DNA from: Shimia aestuarii
GTDB lineage: Bacteria > Pseudomonadota > Alphaproteobacteria > Rhodobacterales > Rhodobacteraceae
Direction of reading: 5' to 3'
Assembly: GCF_022814865.1 (NCBI RefSeq)
Contig: NZ_JAKVRD010000010.1
Location: forward strand, 1-64,000
Length of the DNA stretch: 64,000 bases
Position 1 is the first letter of the stretch. Every line of letters begins with the position of its first letter. Made by a program: the position numbers and the translations under genes. Positions 23,901 through 31,032 of this stretch are shown here, in pieces. The notes beneath the pieces are model-generated. The model was not told the DNA's origin, did not search any database, and saw only the letters and a list, made by a program, of their open reading frames with translations.

Positions 23901-24401
23901 ATGTCCAAGACGATCCATATTCGCCGCGCAAGCACTTCCGATGCCCGCCTCATGGCAGAGCTACTGAATGAAATCATCGCGCAAGGGGGCACCACCGCGC
24001 TGACCGACCCCGTCACCGGCACCTATCTCGCCGAGAAGATGGCCGGACATGGTGATCGTGGTGCTTGGCATCTGGCCGAGGATGAATCTGGCACCTGCCT
24101 CGGGTTCCAATGGATCGGGCCTTATCCTGATCTGCCGCCCGATGCCTGTGACATCGCAACCTTCGTGCGGGTCGGCCAAACCGGGCTCGGCATCGGTTCT
24201 CGCCTGTTCGAAGCCACGAAACAGGCCGCGCTCGATCTTGGTTATGACTGGATCAACGCCAACATCCGCGCCGACAATACGGGCGGGCTGACCTACTACC
24301 AAAGCCGGGGATTTCGCGATTACCGGCGGCTCGAGGGGATTGCGCTGGCGGATGGGTCCACCGTCGACAAATGCCTCAAGCGGTTCGATCTAAAGGACTA
24401 A
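23901..24401 (+). CDS. GNAT-family N-acetyltransferase
   Basis: 166 residues. The acetyl-CoA binding part of the GNAT fold is clear at residues ~95-115: ATFVRVGQTGLGIGSRLFEA (motif A, Q/R-x-x-G-x-G/A), followed by motif B, NIRADNTGGLTYYQSRGFRDY. The N-terminal half (HIRRASTSDARLMAELLNEI) is the usual first strand and helix. The acceptor is unknown. It is the last gene of the GT8-GT8-HD-GNAT run. After it, 115 bp hold only a short tandem repeat. Confidence 0.9.
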   Translation: MSKTIHIRRASTSDARLMAELLNEIIAQGGTTALTDPVTGTYLAEKMAGHGDRGAWHLAEDESGTCLGFQWIGPYPDLPPDACDIATFVRVGQTGLGIGSRLFEATKQAALDLGYDWINANIRADNTGGLTYYQSRGFRDYRRLEGIALADGSTVDKCLKRFDLKD

Positions 24402-24468
24402 CGGTAAGGTTTTCGAAAGCCTCGTGAATCCGCACCGCCAAGACCGCCCACAGACGCGATACATATGC

Positions 24469-24490
24469 AATACCGACGTAATACCGACGT
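24469..24490. repeat. Tandem 11-bp repeat
   Basis: AATACCGACGT is present twice head to tail (24469-24479, 24480-24490) in the gap between the GNAT gene and the 3' end of regA. No role is evident; it may be a slippage product. Confidence 0.6.
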
Positions 24491-24516
24491 TGGTTTTAGG
24501 CTCTAAACCAGGGAAA

Positions 24517-25071
24517 TTACCGCGGCGAGCGCTTGGCGAGAATACGCTGCAATGTCCGACGATGCATGTTGAGCCGCCGCGCCGTTTCCGAGACATTCCG
24601 GTCACATAGCTCATACACCCGCTGGATATGTTCCCAACGCACGCGGTCCGCGCTCATCGGGTTCTCCGGCGGGGGCGGAAGCTCGTCCTCGGAACTCAGC
24701 AACGCGTTCATAATATCCTGCGCATCCGCGGGCTTAGAGAGATAATCCGTGGCTCCGATCTTGACCGCCGCCACCGCCGTCGCGATCGCGCCATAGCCCG
24801 TCAGAACAACAACGCGACAGTCCTCGCGCTTCTCTCGCAACACCTCGACCACGTCGAGCCCGTTGCCATCTTCAAGCCGCAGATCGACAACCGCATAAGC
24901 AGGTGGACGCGCCGTTGCAATCGCCTTACCCGCCGCCACGGACCCCGCAGTCTCGACCTCGAAACCACGCTTTTCCATAGCCTTAGCAAGCCGACGCAGA
25001 AACGGTTCGTCGTCGTCGACCAGAAGAAGCGACTTGTCCGAACCGAGTTCTTTCATGTTGTCTCCCGCCAT
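24517..25071 (-). CDS. regA: Redox response regulator RegA/PrrA/ActR
   Basis: 184 residues from the ATG at 25071, the length of PrrA; a longer frame to 25101 is ignored. A receiver domain (about 13-125) has the phospho-acceptor Asp63 in AYAVVDLRLEDGNGL, the acidic pair in LLLVDDDEPFL, and Lys in DYLSKPAD. The proline linker LPPPPENPMSADR and the Fis-type HTH (NVSETARRLNMHRRTLQRIL) are practically those of Rhodobacter PrrA. It is the global regulator for low-oxygen growth, partner of RegB on the other side of the Sco gene. Note the three-gene layout regA-senC (left) and regB (right) sharing one divergent promoter region. Confidence 0.97.
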   Translation of the reverse strand: MAGDNMKELGSDKSLLLVDDDEPFLRRLAKAMEKRGFEVETAGSVAAGKAIATARPPAYAVVDLRLEDGNGLDVVEVLREKREDCRVVVLTGYGAIATAVAAVKIGATDYLSKPADAQDIMNALLSSEDELPPPPENPMSADRVRWEHIQRVYELCDRNVSETARRLNMHRRTLQRILAKRSPR

Positions 25072-25144
25072 TCGTTCTTGTTCTCCCAACGAATTTCCCA
25101 AGTATTAGCTTGCGAGACGCGGTGGGTCAAACGATGCGGCATCA

Positions 25145-25768
25145 CTACATCTTTGAAATGAAACACCCAATCCTGTCCGCCATCTGCTCCGGCGTCAGGT
25201 CGCGCTTGAAATACTCGACAAACCCATGCTCAGGCAGGACCAGATAGGAGAAGGTCGAGTGGTCGATCAGGAAGTACTCCGGATCACCATCATCTTGCTT
25301 CTTGTAGTAGGTCCGGTAGGCCTGGCTCGCGGCTTTGACTTGCTCCGCCGACCCCGTCAAACCAAGCATGCGGGGATGCATGATGTCGGTGAACTCCGCC
25401 ATGGTTTCCGGCGTATCGCGATCAGAGTCGACCGAGATAAAGACCGGCTGAACCATCTGGCCACGCTCTTCGAGAAGCGTGATCGCCTCCGCGTTACGTG
25501 CCGTATCAAGCGGACAGACATCCGGGCAGAACGTATACCCGAAGTAGAGCAGGGACGGCTCGGTGATCACGTCCTTGTCGGTTACCGTCTCACCCGTCTC
25601 AGACACAAGCTCGAACGGCCCACCAATGACTGAGCTTCCACCGGCAACCGCACCCATCCGACATTGCGCAAACTGGTCGTCGCTTTCGGGGGTGCGTGTC
25701 ACGTACCAAGACGCACCGAGCGCCCCGATAACCAGAACGAGAGCCACAATAGAGATACTGCGCGACAT
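25145..25768 (-). CDS. senC: SCO1/SenC copper chaperone (PrrC)
   Basis: 207 residues. An N-terminal membrane anchor (SISIVALVLVIGALGASWYV) tethers a periplasmic thioredoxin-fold domain. Copper ligands are Cys81 and Cys85 (FGYTFCPDVCPLD) and His170 (IDHSTFSYLV), as in human and bacterial Sco. It delivers copper to the CuA or CuB site of cytochrome c oxidases. It is linked to the RegBA signal because oxidase output feeds RegB in Rhodobacter. It lies between regA and regB, as in related genera, and ends only 73 bp before regA. Confidence 0.97.
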   Translation of the reverse strand: MSRSISIVALVLVIGALGASWYVTRTPESDDQFAQCRMGAVAGGSSVIGGPFELVSETGETVTDKDVITEPSLLYFGYTFCPDVCPLDTARNAEAITLLEERGQMVQPVFISVDSDRDTPETMAEFTDIMHPRMLGLTGSAEQVKAASQAYRTYYKKQDDGDPEYFLIDHSTFSYLVLPEHGFVEYFKRDLTPEQMADRIGCFISKM

Positions 25769-25848
25769 GGTGCTTTATCCTTGGTTGATTGGTGGACGCA
25801 CGACACCTAACAATTGCACGGCAAACGGCAAGTGACAAAGGCGCGCAA

Positions 25849-27246
25849 ATGACCGATTTTTCCGCAAACCTGATTTCCGAGGAAAGCCGTGGAAATTGGA
25901 TTCGGCTCCGCACAATCATCATGGTGCGTTGGATCGCTGTCGCCGGGCAGGTCGCGACACTGATTGCCGCGCACCTGCTTTTCTCGCTGAGCCTTGAATA
26001 CGGTTTGTGTTTTCTCGTCGTTGGTGCGTCCGTCGTCGTCAACCTCATCGCCATGTTCGTCTTTCCTGAGAACAAGCTTCTTTCGGAGCGCGAAAACCTG
26101 TCGATGATCCTTTTCGACTTGCTGCAACTCTGTTTGCTACTGTCGCTCACCGGTGGCCTGAACAATCCGTTCTCGATCCTTGTTCTCGGCCCTGTGACGA
26201 TTTCCGCGTCTGTCTTGTCGATCCGATCTACGGTCATCATGGCGTCAATTGCGATCGCCGTTGTGACCTTGCTGCTACCGCTGCATGTGCCGCTACGCAC
26301 CGAGAGCGGGCTCGTGCTCGCGATGCCAGAGCTGTTCCTGTTTGGTATCTGGGCTGCCATCGTGATTTCTGTCTTGTTCTCGTCGCTCTATTCCCGTCGT
26401 GTGGTTTCCGAAATGGCGTCTATGTCCGAAGCTTTGGCCGCAACGCAAATGGCACTCGCGCGGGAACAGAAGCTCACGGATCTTGGGGGGGTCGTCGCCG
26501 CTGCCGCGCACGAGCTTGGAACGCCGCTTGCAACAATCAAGCTCGCAAGCGCCGAACTGTTGGATGAGCTGTCCGACCGTCCTGATCTTGCCGAAGACGC
26601 CGCTTTGATCCGAGATCAGGCCAATCGATGCCGTGAGATCTTGCACTCCATGGGGCGCGCTGGAAAGGACGATCTACACATCCACACCGCGCCGCTTTCC
26701 GCAGTCATCGACGAGGCGGCCGAACCCCATCTCGATCGCGGAAAGATGGTACATTTCGAGACCGCTGCCGAACAGGATTTGACCGATCTTCCGCCCGATA
26801 TTGAACGTCGCCCCGAGATCATCCACGGGCTGCGCAACCTGATACAGAATGCCGTCGATTTCGCTCATGAGAACGTCTGGGTCGAATCCGCGTGGACTGA
26901 GGACCGGATCACCTTGCGTATCATGGACGACGGGCGCGGCTTTCCCGCGCATCTGATTGGCCGGATCGGAGACCCCTTTGTGAGCAGTCGCCGCTCCGAG
27001 CGAGACCGCAAGCAACGACCGGGCTACGAAGGCATGGGCCTTGGTCTGTTTATCGCCAAGACCCTTCTGGAGCGCAGCGGTGCCGAGTTGAGTTTTGCGA
27101 ATGGGCCAGGGGAGGGACGGTCTTCCAGTGGTCGCGCGCGTCCCACCGGCGCCATTATCGAGGTGTCCTGGCCAAGGTCGCGTATCGCCGCGGTGCCATC
27201 ACCCCAACAAGGCGCATTGGGCGAGAACCCCAACTTCCACGCATGA
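25849..27246 (+). CDS. regB: Redox sensor histidine kinase RegB/PrrB/ActS
   Basis: 465 residues from the ATG at 25849. Six membrane helices (about 20-180) include the ubiquinone-binding heptapeptide GGLNNPF (102-108). Phospho-acceptor His221 lies in AAAAHELGTPLATIKLA. The redox Cys261 sits in QANRCREILHSMGRAGKDD, the conserved RegB redox box; both are as in Rhodobacter RegB. The HATPase domain follows: N box NLIQNAVDFA, then DDGRGF (G1) and GMGLGLFIAK (G2). The C-terminal 30 residues are variable. It is divergent from senC and senses the quinone pool and thiol state. Confidence 0.97.
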   Translation: MTDFSANLISEESRGNWIRLRTIIMVRWIAVAGQVATLIAAHLLFSLSLEYGLCFLVVGASVVVNLIAMFVFPENKLLSERENLSMILFDLLQLCLLLSLTGGLNNPFSILVLGPVTISASVLSIRSTVIMASIAIAVVTLLLPLHVPLRTESGLVLAMPELFLFGIWAAIVISVLFSSLYSRRVVSEMASMSEALAATQMALAREQKLTDLGGVVAAAAHELGTPLATIKLASAELLDELSDRPDLAEDAALIRDQANRCREILHSMGRAGKDDLHIHTAPLSAVIDEAAEPHLDRGKMVHFETAAEQDLTDLPPDIERRPEIIHGLRNLIQNAVDFAHENVWVESAWTEDRITLRIMDDGRGFPAHLIGRIGDPFVSSRRSERDRKQRPGYEGMGLGLFIAKTLLERSGAELSFANGPGEGRSSSGRARPTGAIIEVSWPRSRIAAVPSPQQGALGENPNFHA

Positions 27247-27312
27247 CCCTTCGTTAACCTTCCATTAACCGAGAGGGGAAAGACTAGAGGGACAGATTTC
27301 CAAGTGTCCCGC

Positions 27313-28866
27313 ATGTCCAACTTCCAGAACCTCGATCCGTTCTACCTGTCCCTTCTCGGGGTCGCCTTGGCGCTGCCCTGTCTCTGGGCCGCCCATCGGA
27401 TATCGCTCTTTGTCTCAAAACCCGCTGGCAAATCCGCACATATTGACCCGCCATCTGCGGTGCTTCTCTACCGCAACGGTTTTCTGATCGACGCCAATCC
27501 CGCCGGCCTCGCCCTCCTTGAGGATACGGAGACCGATCCCGAGACGTGGACGACACTCGTCAACCGCCTCGCCCCTCGCTTTCCTGATTTCCCAACCACG
27601 CAAGGGAGCGACAAGGGACGGCACATACGTATCTTCTCCCCGGCCAACCCCGACGATCCCGCCTCCGCAAGTTTGGAACAATGGGAGGATTTCGCCCGCG
27701 TCCGACTGACCGAAACCTCCCCACGCTCCATCGCCAAGGAGCATGCCGCTGTCGACACCACCGCCCAGCGCGCGCCTTATCCGATCTGGATCAGTGCCGA
27801 GACAGGTGAGATCACTTGGGCCAACGAAGCCTACATGACCCTCGCTCGCAAGATCGCCCCAGAAGGCGAGGCGACGCAGCGCCTATTCGAAGATGCCTTT
27901 CTCCCCGACGAGACTAAGCGCACCAAGCTTCGCCTCCGAGAAGGCGAAGACGAGCTTTGGTTCGATATCAGCACACGCCAAAGCGGCACCTCGATGCTTC
28001 ACTACGCCACCGACGCCAACGCTCTTGTTCATGCCGAGATCGCCCAACGCAATTTTGTCCAGACCCTGACAAAAACCTTCGCACAGCTCTCGATTGGTCT
28101 CGCGATATTTGACCGGAACCGCCAGCTCACGCTCTTCAACCCCGCGCTTATCGACCTCACGAACTTGCCTGCGGATTTTCTTTCCTCGCGACCCAGCCTC
28201 CTGACCTTCTTTGATCGCCTACGCGAAACGCGCATGATCCCGGAGCCGAAGAACTACAACTCATGGCGCCAACAAATTGCAGAGCTTGTCATCGCAGCCT
28301 CGGATGACCGCTATTGCGAAACATGGTCTCTTCCGTCCGGAGTGACTTACAAGATCCATGGAAGGCCTCATCCTGATGGCGCCATTGCGCTTCTCTTCGA
28401 AGATATCAGCGCCGAAGTCTCTCTTACACGCCGCTTCCGGTCACAGCTCGATCTGGTACAGGCCGTGCTCGATTCCCTCGATGAAGCGGTGGTCGTGTTC
28501 TCTCCTGTCGGCGCCGCAACCTTCAGCAACAGCGCCTACCGGCGATACTGGAAATCAGAGGTCGAGTCAGATCTCTCGGACTACAGCACATCAAATGCAC
28601 TCGAGGCATGGAAGGCCCACTTTGAACCGTCTGATATCTGGGACCGCCTCGAATTGCACCTTGACGATATCAATCCCCGACCAGACCTCGTTGGGGTCGT
28701 AAGGACAGAGGGTGGCAAGGCAAAGTGCATCCGTGCGGTGTACCTTCATGGCGGCAACAAGGCTGTTGTTTTCTCCGATCTTCTTGATACCCATCCGAAT
28801 GACGAGAACGAAGGTTATTCGCCGACCACCGCCTATCCGGCTTGCGAGGAAGAGGTGGCCGTGTAA
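27313..28866 (+). CDS. PAS protein, DivL-like in position, without a kinase domain
   Basis: 517 residues from the ATG at 27313 (GTG at 27304 is also possible). A single N-terminal membrane helix (LDPFYLSLLGVALALPCLWA) is followed by PAS-like domains: VLLYRNGFLIDANPAGLALL (about 50-150), ISAETGEITWANEAYMTLAR (about 155-230), LSIGLAIFDRNRQLTLFNPAL (about 260-370) and VLDSLDEAVVVFSPVGAATF (about 390-460). There is no HisKA or HATPase domain; the frame ends after the last PAS and an acidic tail. In other alphaproteobacteria the gene upstream of tsaE at this locus is a DivL-type cell-cycle kinase, as I recall. The present protein would be a version reduced to the sensory part, so a DivL role is an inference. 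Confidence 0.8.
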   Translation: MSNFQNLDPFYLSLLGVALALPCLWAAHRISLFVSKPAGKSAHIDPPSAVLLYRNGFLIDANPAGLALLEDTETDPETWTTLVNRLAPRFPDFPTTQGSDKGRHIRIFSPANPDDPASASLEQWEDFARVRLTETSPRSIAKEHAAVDTTAQRAPYPIWISAETGEITWANEAYMTLARKIAPEGEATQRLFEDAFLPDETKRTKLRLREGEDELWFDISTRQSGTSMLHYATDANALVHAEIAQRNFVQTLTKTFAQLSIGLAIFDRNRQLTLFNPALIDLTNLPADFLSSRPSLLTFFDRLRETRMIPEPKNYNSWRQQIAELVIAASDDRYCETWSLPSGVTYKIHGRPHPDGAIALLFEDISAEVSLTRRFRSQLDLVQAVLDSLDEAVVVFSPVGAATFSNSAYRRYWKSEVESDLSDYSTSNALEAWKAHFEPSDIWDRLELHLDDINPRPDLVGVVRTEGGKAKCIRAVYLHGGNKAVVFSDLLDTHPNDENEGYSPTTAYPACEEEVAV

Positions 28867-28875
28867 TCTGCGGCC

Positions 28876-29352
28876 ATGTCGTTCTTCCAAACCTCCCTCA
28901 CCCTGACCTCTCCAGAAGAGACCGCCGCTTTGGCAAAGCTGATCAGCGCGCAGGTCAAAAAAGGGGATGTCCTACTTCTCGAGGGGGAAATCGGCGCTGG
29001 TAAGACCCATTTCGCCCGCAGTCTAATCCTATCCCTGCTCGACACTCCCGAGGACATTCCGTCCCCGACTTTCACCTTGGTGCAAACCTATGAAAGCCTT
29101 CTCGGCGAGATTTGGCATGCAGACCTCTATCGCCTGACATCCCCGGACGAAGTGATCGAGCTGGGACTGATCGATGCTTTTGAGGATGCAATCTGTTTGG
29201 TCGAATGGCCCGACCGGCTTGCAGAACTTGCACCCGAGTCCGCACTCACCTTGTCATTCTCAATGACTGCGGATCTGGGCCAGAGAGCGCTCACGATCTC
29301 ATCAAGCAATACGCGCTGGGCGCCCGTCATCAAGGAAGCAATACATGACTGA
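28876..29352 (+). CDS. tsaE: tRNA t6A biosynthesis ATPase TsaE
   Basis: 158 residues. The small P-loop ATPase needed with TsaB and TsaD for threonylcarbamoyladenosine in tRNA. Walker A is GEIGAGKTHFA (37-47), the switch region is SPTFTLVQTYES, and WHADLYRL and CLVEWPDRL are the other family marks. It starts 9 bp after the PAS gene and overlaps the next start by 8 bp, so it begins the tsaE-amgK-murU-addB-addA chain. Partner tsaD is 14 kb to the left. Confidence 0.97.
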   Translation: MSFFQTSLTLTSPEETAALAKLISAQVKKGDVLLLEGEIGAGKTHFARSLILSLLDTPEDIPSPTFTLVQTYESLLGEIWHADLYRLTSPDEVIELGLIDAFEDAICLVEWPDRLAELAPESALTLSFSMTADLGQRALTISSSNTRWAPVIKEAIHD

Positions 29353-30364
29353 TCGCGCCAGTTTGCTAGACAAATTTCTGAACGCCACCCCTTGGTCGGA
29401 TGCGGAGCGTGCGCCGCTCGCCGGAGACGCCTCCAACAGGCGGTATCTGCGTTTGGTGCACGATCACAAGACGGCTGTTCTTATGGATGCTCCGCCAGAG
29501 AGCGGCGAAGATATCCGCCCTTTCGTAGCGATTGCGCAGGAACTCCGAGACGCTGGCCTTTCGGCGCCTCAGGTCCTTTTCCAAGATAGAGAGAACGGAT
29601 TTCTTCTGCTGGAAGATCTTGGTGATGACCTCTTCGCTCGTGTGGTAAAGCGGGCACCAGAATTGGAGACTCTACTCTATGAGAGCGCAACGGACGTGCT
29701 CTTGTCGCTTCACGCCCATCCAATACGGACAGATCTCGCGGCCTATTCGCCCGCTGTCATGACGGAGATGGCCGCGCTTTCCTATCGTTGGTATCTACGT
29801 GGTCACGACCGGCCATTTGAGGAAGCGGCCCTCAAGTTTGAAGCCGCATTCCGCCCGCTCCTTGAGACACACGCCTCAGGGGCGGATGTTCTTATTCAAC
29901 GTGACTACCATGCAGAGAACCTTCTTTGGCTACCAGAGCGGGACGGTGTTCAACGGGTCGGTCTTCTGGACTTTCAGGACGCCATGAAAGGCCATCGCGC
30001 CTATGATCTCGTGTCACTCCTGCAAGACGCACGCCGAGATGTTTCCCCAGCGCTCGAGCAAGAAATGCTTGATCGGTACATTTCTGTTTCGCGCCAACCC
30101 GACGATGCCTTTCGCGCCGCCTATCACGCTCTTGGGGTTCAAAGAAACCTGAGGATCATTGGTGTCTTCGCCCGCTTGTCCATGCATTTCGGCAAACCTC
30201 ACTACGTTGATTTCATCCCGAGGGTCTGGGGCTACCTGCTCCGCGATCTCGCACATCCGGCGCTCGCGCCTGTTCGAAATCTCGTTCTGGACTCTCTGCC
30301 AGTACCAACCAAACCCAACCTTCAAACGCTCAAGGACAAATGCGGCACCTTCCCGACTCTGTAA
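29345..30364 (+). CDS. amgK: Anomeric MurNAc/GlcNAc kinase (AmgK-like)
   Basis: 339 residues, APH kinase fold. The ATP-binding N-lobe has APLAGDASNRRYLRLV; the catalytic loop is QRDYHAENLLWL (Asp base) and the metal-binding LLDFQDAMKGHRAYDL follows. AmgK phosphorylates the C1 of N-acetylmuramic acid in peptidoglycan recycling that by-passes de novo MurA steps (and underlies intrinsic fosfomycin resistance in pseudomonads). The adjacent uridylyltransferase (murU) confirms the pair. It overlaps tsaE by 8 bp and murU by 25 bp if the first murU start is used. Confidence 0.9.
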   Translation: MTDRASLLDKFLNATPWSDAERAPLAGDASNRRYLRLVHDHKTAVLMDAPPESGEDIRPFVAIAQELRDAGLSAPQVLFQDRENGFLLLEDLGDDLFARVVKRAPELETLLYESATDVLLSLHAHPIRTDLAAYSPAVMTEMAALSYRWYLRGHDRPFEEAALKFEAAFRPLLETHASGADVLIQRDYHAENLLWLPERDGVQRVGLLDFQDAMKGHRAYDLVSLLQDARRDVSPALEQEMLDRYISVSRQPDDAFRAAYHALGVQRNLRIIGVFARLSMHFGKPHYVDFIPRVWGYLLRDLAHPALAPVRNLVLDSLPVPTKPNLQTLKDKCGTFPTL

Positions 30365-31032
30365 TGCTCTTTGCGGCCGGCTTCGGCACGCGCATGCGCC
30401 ACCTGACCAAGGACCAGCCGAAGCCCCTTGTCAAAGTGGCGGGCGTTCCATTGATCGAACATACCCTGTCCCTTGCCAAAGCGATATCGCCCCGCAAGAT
30501 CGTTGCAAACCTACACTACAAGCCAACACAGCTCGAGGCTTACCTCCGCAATCAAGGCGTCGAGACGATCCTTGAGACGCCGGACATTCTTGAAACCGGG
30601 GGAGGGCTTAAGAACGCTCTGCCCCTTCTCGGGCGACACCCCCTCTTCACCGCCAATACGGATGCGATTTGGCAAGGGCCGAACCCCTTCTCGTACCTGC
30701 GGCAAGCATGGAACCCGGATAGAATGGACGCGCTTTTGCTCTGTGTGCCGCTTGAGAATACGCGGGGCCATTCCGGGACGGGCGATTTCATACTTGGTCC
30801 GGAGGGCAGACTGCGGCGCGGCGCAGGAGACGTCTATGGCGGGATACAGATCATCAAGACAGATCGCCTCGAAAGCGTCGTAGAGACCGCATTCTCGCTA
30901 AATCTAGTGTGGAGCCAAATGCTCGAAGAGGACCGCCTGTTCGGTCTAAGCTATCCCGGAAGGTGGTGTGACGTCGGTTCGCCCGAAGGGGTCGAGCTTG
31001 CCGAGACCCTATTGGAGAACCCCGATGCTTGA
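30340..31032 (+). CDS. murU: MurNAc-1-phosphate uridylyltransferase (MurU-like)
   Basis: 230 residues from ATG 30340 (AAGGAC upstream); the in-frame ATG 30364 sharing TAATG with the previous stop is an alternative. The nucleotidyltransferase signature is VMLFAAGFGTRMRHLTKDQ followed by PKPLVKVAGVPLIEH. Later marks are LETGGGLKNALPLLG and the metal-binding NTDAIW. It makes UDP-MurNAc from MurNAc-1-P, the product of AmgK. It overlaps addB by 8 bp. Confidence 0.9.
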   Translation: MRHLPDSVMLFAAGFGTRMRHLTKDQPKPLVKVAGVPLIEHTLSLAKAISPRKIVANLHYKPTQLEAYLRNQGVETILETPDILETGGGLKNALPLLGRHPLFTANTDAIWQGPNPFSYLRQAWNPDRMDALLLCVPLENTRGHSGTGDFILGPEGRLRRGAGDVYGGIQIIKTDRLESVVETAFSLNLVWSQMLEEDRLFGLSYPGRWCDVGSPEGVELAETLLENPDA

